Part shown: in pieces, positions 44,059 to 49,510 of the stretch | Layout: every line of letters starts with the position of its first letter | Position numbering within the stretch: the stretch's first letter is position 1 | Assembly (NCBI GenBank): GCA_023455425.1 | Contig: JAEYCM010000016.1 | Span: 1-49,510 of the forward strand | From: Bacillota bacterium | Lineage (GTDB): Bacteria; Bacillota; Clostridia; Christensenellales; CAG-138 | Direction of reading: 5' to 3' | Length of the DNA: 49,510 nt | The notes under the pieces: generated by a model | Told to the model about the DNA's origin: nothing | The model's input: the letters and a program-made list of their open reading frames with translations, nothing else | The model's database searches: none | Program-made: the position numbers and the translations under genes

Positions 44059-44904
44059 ATGCAAAAGCGGCGTAACAGGCGGCGTGTCCGCCATATGGCC
44101 GGTCTACTGCAAAACAGGCTGCGCGTTCTCCTTGTGGCGGCGCCCGTCGTCATTGTGGCGCTGCTGCTTATTTTTCTGCGCCCCGCGAACCAGCTCTTAA
44201 ATATGCCGGAGCTTTTGCGCGCAGAGCGTCTGGGAGTACTCCGCGTGGGCGTGCGGACGGATATGCCCGGCTTTTCTTACAATGAGGAAGGGCTTGAGGT
44301 CTCCATTGCGCGGGAGGTGGCAAAGCGCATTTTCCCGGAGCTTTCGCCGGAAGTGACGCTGGAACTTACGCCCGTCACCGCCTATACGGCGCTGCCCAAG
44401 CTGAACAGCGGCGAAATCGACCTGGCGTTTGCGCAGGTTTGGGATACATCCGACACCCAGTATGCCTACAGCGTCCCCTATTATAAAGACAGCGTACGCC
44501 TTATCTGCCGCAAAGGGGATGAACGGGCCGCCTTAACCGGGGGCTTGATCGGCATGATAGAAGGAAGCGCCGCAGAATACGTCTGGAAGGCATATGCGCA
44601 GAAACAGGAATATTCCTCAACCGAGGACTTTCAATACTACGCTTCCTACCCGGACCTTGTCGCAGCGCTCAAGGCGGGCAAGATCACATTTATCGTGGCC
44701 TGCGGCGCACAATTGCCGCAGCTTGTAAACGAGGGGCTTTCCCTGCACGAAACAGAGATCGGCTCCGTAGGATATGTAGCGGCCTCGTATGCGGACAGTT
44801 CCGGGTTTGCCATGATGGCGGACGCCGTGATACAGGACATGGAAGCGGACGGCACGCTGCAAACGCTGATTTCCCAGTACGGCCTAAGCACGTATCAGGG
44901 GTAG
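44059..44904 (+). CDS. Membrane-anchored extracellular solute-binding protein, family 3
   Basis: 281 residues. A basic N-terminus (QKRRNRRRVRH) and one span (about 22-40) replace the usual lipoprotein signal. The rest is a type-2 periplasmic-binding fold: LRVGVRTDMPGFSYNEEGLEVSIAREVAKRI, SGEIDLAFAQVWDTSDTQYAYSVPYYKDSV and a C-terminal DGTLQTLISQYG. This matches amino-acid-binding proteins, but no ABC permease or ATPase is nearby, so it may sense ligand or serve a distant transporter. GGGAGAG precedes the ATG. Confidence 0.85.
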   Translation: MQKRRNRRRVRHMAGLLQNRLRVLLVAAPVVIVALLLIFLRPANQLLNMPELLRAERLGVLRVGVRTDMPGFSYNEEGLEVSIAREVAKRIFPELSPEVTLELTPVTAYTALPKLNSGEIDLAFAQVWDTSDTQYAYSVPYYKDSVRLICRKGDERAALTGGLIGMIEGSAAEYVWKAYAQKQEYSSTEDFQYYASYPDLVAALKAGKITFIVACGAQLPQLVNEGLSLHETEIGSVGYVAASYADSSGFAMMADAVIQDMEADGTLQTLISQYGLSTYQG

Positions 44905-44949
44905 AAATAGCGCGGCATCGGCGGTATTCATATAAAAGGAGGGGTTGGC

Positions 44950-46599
44950 TTGCCCAAATACGGCGACAGAAGGCATACGCAGAAGAATAATCCCGTCTGG
45001 CTGTTTGTTTCGCTTGGCGCGGCCGCCCTCGTTTTGACCCTGTTCCTGACGGGTGTGTTTTCCCTGCCGACAAATAGCGGGGAAGCGAATACCCCAAGCC
45101 CTTCCCCGGCTATCACGAACGCGCCGCCTACCCCCACGCAGGCGGTTCCCACCCCGGCCCCGGAAACAAGCCCCGATCCTTCCGCAACGCCCGTGCAGGG
45201 CGAGGCTCCGGCAGGCGCGGGGAGGCCAACCAACGCGCCCAAGACGAGCTATGCGCTTGCCATGGAATTGCGGCCTTCGCACAACAGGCTCTACGCCATG
45301 CTGCGCGTGGAATATGAAAACGTCACGGGAGACACGCTCTACGAGCTGCCCTTCCACCTGCATCCCAACGCGTATCAGAACGCTTCCGCGCCGGGGAACG
45401 GCGAAGCTTCCGATAGCTATAGCGGCAACTTTGACGTGGGCGACGTGATCGTTTCCTCCGTGAGTTTGAACGGAGATCTCGCGTATTTCAAAATCTCCGA
45501 CGACGGCATGCTGTTGACGGTGCCCTTTATAAAGGAACTTCTGCCCGGAGAGCGCGCGGAAGTCGCCATAGAATTTGTGGTGGATGTGCCCGAACGCGAC
45601 GGACGCTTTGGCCGCACTGAGCTTGGCTACCAGTTGGGCAATTTCCTGCCCATACTTGCCGTTTATCAGGACGGCGGTTGGATCACGGACGGCTACGCGC
45701 CCATAGGCGATCCCTATTACAGCGAAGTGGCGGACTACCGCGTGGCGCTTACGTACCCTGCGGAATATTCGCTTGCCACCACCGGGACTGTCACCGGCAC
45801 GGAGAAAAACGGGGCCTTGGCCACAAGTTATGTCGCCGCCACCCGCGTGCGCGAATTTGCCTGCATGCTGGGCCTTTCCATGCAGCAGGCCAAGGAAACG
45901 CAGGGCGATGTCACCATTTACTCCTACGCGTTAAGCGACGGGAGCGCCACGCGTGCTGCCGGCATCGCGAAAAACGTGCTCAGCACGCTTTCGCCCATAC
46001 TGGGCAATTATCCGTATTCCACCCTGACCATTGCGCAGGCGGATATGGCCTACGCGGGCATGGAATACCCCAACCTGTTGATGGTGCAGCGGGAACTCTA
46101 CCTTGCGGGGCGCGAGCTGGAGCTGGAGCTGACCATTGCGCACGAGATCATCCACCAGTGGTTCTACGGCCTCGTAGGCTCGGATCAATACAACGCTCCG
46201 TGGCTGGATGAATCGCTCACAAGCTACCTAAGCCTTGTCTATTTTGAGCGGACCGGAAACACGGCCGCATACGGCGCGCTTTCTAGCCGCTACCTGGTGG
46301 AGCGCGCGACGCTGGGCGGAAAGATAGACGGTGCGCTGCCCTCCTACGCAACCGAGGACGCGTATGTGAATTCCGCCTACTGGCGGGGGGCCGCCATGTT
46401 TGCGGCGCTGCGGGAGAAAATCGGCGACGAGGCGTTTTTTAACGGCCTGCGCGCTTATATAGAAGATAACGCGTACGGCGTCGCCACCAAGGCGGAGCTA
46501 GTCAGCGCGTTTGAGCAGGCGGCGAACGCCGAGCTTGCGGAATGGTTTGACGCGCAGCTCGCGCCGCCGGGCGGTGCGGGTGCTGCGGACGCGGCATAG
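44950..46599 (+). CDS. Membrane-anchored M1-family metallopeptidase
   Basis: 549 residues. One span (about 16-38), then a Pro/Thr/Ala linker (about 48-95), then a gluzincin domain. Zinc motif HEIIHQW with H398, E399 and H402, and the third ligand E421 in WLDESL. The family marker GxMEN appears as AGMEYPNLL. The N-terminal beta domain has PFHLHPNAYQN. It is shorter than classical aminopeptidase N and lacks a long C-terminal helical domain. It probably trims peptides outside the cell. It starts at TTG with AAAGGAGGGG upstream, 45 bases after the binding-protein gene. Confidence 0.9.
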   Translation: MPKYGDRRHTQKNNPVWLFVSLGAAALVLTLFLTGVFSLPTNSGEANTPSPSPAITNAPPTPTQAVPTPAPETSPDPSATPVQGEAPAGAGRPTNAPKTSYALAMELRPSHNRLYAMLRVEYENVTGDTLYELPFHLHPNAYQNASAPGNGEASDSYSGNFDVGDVIVSSVSLNGDLAYFKISDDGMLLTVPFIKELLPGERAEVAIEFVVDVPERDGRFGRTELGYQLGNFLPILAVYQDGGWITDGYAPIGDPYYSEVADYRVALTYPAEYSLATTGTVTGTEKNGALATSYVAATRVREFACMLGLSMQQAKETQGDVTIYSYALSDGSATRAAGIAKNVLSTLSPILGNYPYSTLTIAQADMAYAGMEYPNLLMVQRELYLAGRELELELTIAHEIIHQWFYGLVGSDQYNAPWLDESLTSYLSLVYFERTGNTAAYGALSSRYLVERATLGGKIDGALPSYATEDAYVNSAYWRGAAMFAALREKIGDEAFFNGLRAYIEDNAYGVATKAELVSAFEQAANAELAEWFDAQLAPPGGAGAADAA

Positions 46600-46621
46600 T
46601 AGCAGAATTTAATAATTAGCC

Positions 46622-46766
46622 TTTCAGGGGCTTTGCCTCTGAAACCCCAAGGGACACATCCCTTGGGAATCCCTTCCCTGGAAGTGGCCCCGTTAGGGCG
46701 CGTTTTCAAGATGGGTCTTTAGGGCCGTTACGGCCCTAAACGGAGGTTTGGAGGCAGAGCCTCCAA
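46622..46766 (+). repeat. Mosaic palindromic repeat, copy 9 (after the M1 peptidase gene)
   Basis: F TTTCAGGGGC...CTCTGAAA (46622-46644), E CCCAAGGGA...TCCCTTGGG (46646-46667), a degraded V, ATGGGT, D TTTAGGGCCGT/ACGGCCCTAAA (46718-46740), C TTGGAGGC/GCCTCCAA (46748-46766). It has the same order as copy 1 and starts 22 bases after the stop codon in gene direction. Confidence 0.85.
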
Positions 46767-46819
46767 CGTACTCTGTTTTACAACAGCCTGTAACTCATTT
46801 AAAACAAGAGAGGTCTTGC

Positions 46820-47071
46820 ATGAGATTGGATAAATACCTGAAAGTCTCGCGGCTCATCAAGCGGCGGACAGTCGCCAACGAAGCCGCTTCTTTGGGCCGC
46901 GTACAGATCAACGGCAAAGAGGCGAAGCCTTCCGCTGAAGTCAAGGTGGGGGATATATTGTCTCTGCGCCTGGGCGGAAAGACGCTGAGAGTGCGCGTCA
47001 ACTCCATACAGGAGCACGCCCTGAAGGCGGACGCTTCCGATATGTATACCGTGCTGGAGGACGCCCAATGA
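46820..47071 (+). CDS. rqcP: S4-domain RNA-binding protein RqcP
   Basis: 83 residues, a single S4 domain: MRLDKYLKVSRLIKRRTVANE, GRVQINGKEAKPSAEVKVGDIL. This is the YabO/RqcP type that helps RqcH add C-terminal alanine tails to nascent chains on stalled 50S ribosomes. The frame opens at 46748, inside a repeat; the start is at 46820, with AGAGAGG upstream. Its stop overlaps the start of ispDF by four bases. Confidence 0.9.
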   Translation: MRLDKYLKVSRLIKRRTVANEAASLGRVQINGKEAKPSAEVKVGDILSLRLGGKTLRVRVNSIQEHALKADASDMYTVLEDAQ

Positions 47072-48243
47072 GAAACCGGAATATTACGGGTATCCTGCTC
47101 TGCGCGGGCGATTCCCAGCGGATGGGCTTCCACAAGCTATTATACCGCCTCCCCAACGGCAAGACCCCCATGGACATGAGCCTGGAGGCGCTTGTAAAAG
47201 GCGGGGTGAACCGCATCGTCATCGTGGTAAACGACGCGACGCGCCCGCATGCGGAGCAGCTTTCCCAGCGCGCGGGCGTGCCCGTCACCGTCTGCGACGG
47301 CGGCGCGACAAGGCAGGATTCCGTCTACCAGGGCCTATTATCCACGCAGCCGGGCATTGCCGTCATCCATGACGCGGCGCGCTGCCTTGCCCGGCCGGGT
47401 CTGATCCACGAATGCATCGACAGCGTGCGCCTGTATGGGAGCGGCGTCGCCGCCATCCCTGTACGGGATACCGTGCTGCATGTGCAGCCGGGGGAGGGCG
47501 GTAAAATTAACGCCCTCCCCCGCGAGGAACTGCTGCATACGCAGACGCCGCAGGCGTTTGACCGCGCCTCCATACTCTCGGCCTATGAAACGGCGCAGCG
47601 GGAAGGGTTTATCGCCACCGACGACAGCACCCTCTACGCCCACGCCGGACATGCCGTGCATTTTGTAAACGGCTCCATCGACAACCGCAAGCTGACCGCG
47701 CCCGAGGACCTGGTCTGGCTGGAGGAGCATCTCTGCGCCGCCGCCGCGGGCCTTGGCGCGCAGGCGGGCTTGCGGGTTGGCTGCGGAGAAGACGTGCACT
47801 TGCTCTCCGAAAACCGCCCGCTCATCTTAGGCGGCGTGGAGATCCCGTTTGAAAAGGGCCTGTTGGGCCATTCCGACGCGGACGTATTGACCCACGCGCT
47901 GATGGACGCCCTGCTGGGCGCTGCGGGCATGGGGGATATCGGCGTGCAGTTCCCGGACAGCGACCCGAAATATAAGGGCATTTCCAGCCTGACGCTCCTG
48001 ATGCGCGTGGCGGACCGCCTGCATGCCGCGGGCTATGGTGTGCGCAATGTGGACGTTACGGTTGTTGCCGAGCGCCCCAAGCTGACGCCGCATTTTCCCG
48101 CCATGCGGGAACTTTTGGCCGCGGCGTTGAAGCTTCCGCCCGACCGCATCGGCCTCAAGGCTACCACCACCGAGGGTTCAGGCCCGGAAGGGCGCGGCGA
48201 GTGTATCCGCGCCAACGCCGTAGCGCTGCTGTATTCGCTTTAG
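47068..48243 (+). CDS. ispDF: Bifunctional IspD-IspF (MEP isoprenoid pathway)
   Basis: 391 residues. The IspD half (about 1-228) has LLCAGDSQRMG in place of the usual AAGxGxRMG, DSVYQGL, IHDAARCLARP, TQTPQAF and NRKLTAPEDL. The IspF half (about 232-391) has GCGEDVHLL (metal D and H), GLLGHSDADVLTHALMDALLGA, GDIGVQFPDSDP and TTTEGSGPEGRGECI. The two act at separate steps of the MEP pathway (CDP-ME formation and MEcPP cyclisation), with IspE between them. The ATGA overlap with rqcP implies translational coupling. Confidence 0.94.
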   Translation: MRNRNITGILLCAGDSQRMGFHKLLYRLPNGKTPMDMSLEALVKGGVNRIVIVVNDATRPHAEQLSQRAGVPVTVCDGGATRQDSVYQGLLSTQPGIAVIHDAARCLARPGLIHECIDSVRLYGSGVAAIPVRDTVLHVQPGEGGKINALPREELLHTQTPQAFDRASILSAYETAQREGFIATDDSTLYAHAGHAVHFVNGSIDNRKLTAPEDLVWLEEHLCAAAAGLGAQAGLRVGCGEDVHLLSENRPLILGGVEIPFEKGLLGHSDADVLTHALMDALLGAAGMGDIGVQFPDSDPKYKGISSLTLLMRVADRLHAAGYGVRNVDVTVVAERPKLTPHFPAMRELLAAALKLPPDRIGLKATTTEGSGPEGRGECIRANAVALLYSL

Positions 48244-48264
48244 TAGATAAACGAAAAAGACTTT

Positions 48265-48300
48265 TCAGAGGCTTTGCCCCCGAAGCTTCCACAGTTCGCA
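48265..48300 (+). repeat. Mosaic palindromic repeat, copy 10 (fragment)
   Basis: An F-like TTCAGAGGCTTTGCCCCCGA, 21 bases after the ispDF stop, joins directly to the start of module G (CACAGTTCGCAATGGTTG). It is a short truncated copy. Confidence 0.65.
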
Positions 48301-48335
48301 ATGGTTGTGCTGAATCTATCACAAGGAGGCCGCTT

Positions 48336-49331
48336 ATGGATTACCGTGCAGACGAAAGCCGGTACGATGCCATGCTCTATCGCCGCGCGGGCAACAGCGG
48401 GTTGAAGCTGCCCGCCATTTCGCTTGGCATCTGGCATAATTTCGGTGCTGACGCAAGCTATGAAGCTTGCAGGGACATTCTTTGCGGCGCGTTCGACCAT
48501 GGTGTCACGCATTTTGACGCTGCGAATAATTACGGCCCGCCGCCGGGCTCCGCGGAGGAAGCGCTGGGCCACGTGCTAAAGGGTGAGCTTCGCCCCCACC
48601 GGGATGAGCTTATCATTTCCACCAAGGCAGGCTACCATATGTGGCCGGGACCGTACGGGGACTGGGGCTCCAAAAAGTATTTGCTCTCGAGCCTGGATCA
48701 GAGCCTCAAACGCCTGCAGCTGGACTATGTCGATATCTTCTACCATCACCGTTTCGATCCGGACACTCCGCTGGAGGAAAGCATGGAGGCGTTAGCTTAC
48801 GCCGTACATTCCGGCAAGGCGCTCTATGTGGGCATTTCCAACTACTCCGCGGAACAGACGAAGAAGGCTTATGATATCCTGCAAAGTATGGGCGTACGGC
48901 TTTTGATCAGCCAGCCGCGCTACTCCATGTTTGCGCGCGATTTTGAGCACGGCCCTCAGCAGGCGCTGCTGGAAAAGGGAGTAGGGGCAATCGCGTTCAG
49001 CCCGCTTGCAAAGGGCGTGTTGACCGCGCGCTATTTTGAAGGTATACCCGCTGATTCCCGCGCGGGCGGCCCCAGCGTATTTCTGACGCCGGAAGCGGCA
49101 GCGGCGCAGGTGGACCTGGCAAAACGGCTCGACGCCATCGCCCGGGAACGCGGGCAGACGCTGGCGCAGATGGCGCTTGCCTGGGTGCTGCATAATCCCG
49201 CCATTACTTCTGTTTGCGTGGGCGCGAGCAGGCTTTCGCAGTTGCTGGAAAACCTGGGGGCGCTCAGCAATCTGTCGTTTGCGGAAGAGGAGCTTACGCG
49301 CATTGACGCGATCTTGCAGCATGCAATGTGA
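48336..49331 (+). CDS. Aldo/keto reductase, L-glyceraldehyde-3-phosphate reductase-like
   Basis: 331 residues, a TIM-barrel AKR of the YghZ/Gpr type. The catalytic tetrad is seen as Asp and Tyr in FDAANNYGPPPG, Lys in STKAGYHMWPGPYGDWGS and His in FYHHRFDP. QPRYSMFARDFE and the C-terminal SVCVGASRLSQLLENL (cofactor phosphate binding) also match. The frame opens at 48201, but AAGGAGGCCGCTT places the start at 48336. It reduces small aldehydes such as glyceraldehyde-3-phosphate or methylglyoxal. Confidence 0.92.
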   Translation: MDYRADESRYDAMLYRRAGNSGLKLPAISLGIWHNFGADASYEACRDILCGAFDHGVTHFDAANNYGPPPGSAEEALGHVLKGELRPHRDELIISTKAGYHMWPGPYGDWGSKKYLLSSLDQSLKRLQLDYVDIFYHHRFDPDTPLEESMEALAYAVHSGKALYVGISNYSAEQTKKAYDILQSMGVRLLISQPRYSMFARDFEHGPQQALLEKGVGAIAFSPLAKGVLTARYFEGIPADSRAGGPSVFLTPEAAAAQVDLAKRLDAIARERGQTLAQMALAWVLHNPAITSVCVGASRLSQLLENLGALSNLSFAEEELTRIDAILQHAM

Positions 49332-49341
49332 ATGAATGAAA

Positions 49342-49510
49342 GGTGTCGCCACCTGCGGCGGCGGCGATAGAATATTTTATTTCATAGCGGGAGGGCTCAC
49401 AGTTCGTAATGGTCGTATTACATCGCGCAAAGCCGCTCGTAATACTTCCTTGCTCACTGGGACGTTCGTGCCCGGGGCATCCGGCAAGCGGATACCCGTT
49501 TCGGCCTCCA
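49342..49510 (+). repeat. Mosaic repeat, copy 11 (runs off the window)
   Basis: AAGGTGTCGCCACC...GGCGGCGGCGATA, then a T-rich stretch and GCGGGAGGGCT: the left half of the unit at 22401, starting ten bases after the reductase stop. Module G (CACAGTTCGTAATGGTCGT ... GCTCACTGGGAC) is inserted right after GGGCT. The rest lies outside the window. Confidence 0.7.

Overview
The window reads as chromosomal DNA of an anaerobic Clostridia-type Firmicute, probably an uncultivated gut lineage. Supporting signs are a T-box leader in front of a single-chain glycyl-tRNA synthetase, AddAB instead of RecBCD, a DUF951-type protein, RqcP, a potABCD set behind an XRE-cupin regulator, strong GGAGG ribosome sites and sigma-A style promoters. 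Most genes are GC-rich. A few short stretches (about 3.2-4.7 kb, 33.8-35.9 kb and 39.8-40.2 kb) are clearly more AT-rich and look foreign or accessory. I saw no rRNA, tRNA, CRISPR array, prophage or transposase.

Layout. 0-5.1 kb: tail of an unknown gene, a conserved hypothetical, a geranylgeranyl-reductase-like flavoprotein, an HTH/membrane-protein pair, a possible orphan structured RNA, and an AT-rich divergent pair (WYL regulator and cysteine hydrolase). 5.3-11.4 kb: M14 carboxypeptidase lipoprotein, then the polyamine ABC importer (potD, potC, potB, potA) and its XRE-cupin regulator on the minus strand. 11.8-19 kb: two-subunit class I fumarase, deoC, Smr protein, a tandem pair of secreted Ig-like paralogues, phzF, a small HPr-like protein and thpR. 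19-26.2 kb: addB and addA. 26.4-29.4 kb: membrane protein, glyS and its T-box. 29.6-33.8 kb: NlpC/P60 cell-wall hydrolase, a beta-hydroxyacid dehydrogenase and a membrane-anchored propeller protein. 33.9-36.8 kb: HAD phosphatase, second HPr-like protein, AraC regulator, tatD. 37-43.6 kb: metG, three type I signal peptidases, DUF951, mscS and an alpha/beta hydrolase. 44-49.3 kb: membrane-anchored solute-binding protein, M1 peptidase, rqcP, ispDF fusion and an aldo/keto reductase.

The most unusual feature is a family of mosaic palindromic repeats in about eleven intergenic gaps. Several share a fixed module order, and most begin 5-35 bases after a stop codon, oriented with transcription of the gene just ended. 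Some carry other modules nested inside them. One copy (22401-22569) is bounded by roughly 29-bp inverted repeats like a MITE. They interrupt the pot operon twice, separate addB from addA, and lie between the glycine T-box and glyS. Other leads are three sets of repeated regulatory half-sites around promoters (796-850, 2135-2186, 11520-11722).

All calls come from reading the sequence. No database search or folding program was run, so family names rest on recognised motifs and boundaries of RNA elements and repeats are approximate.
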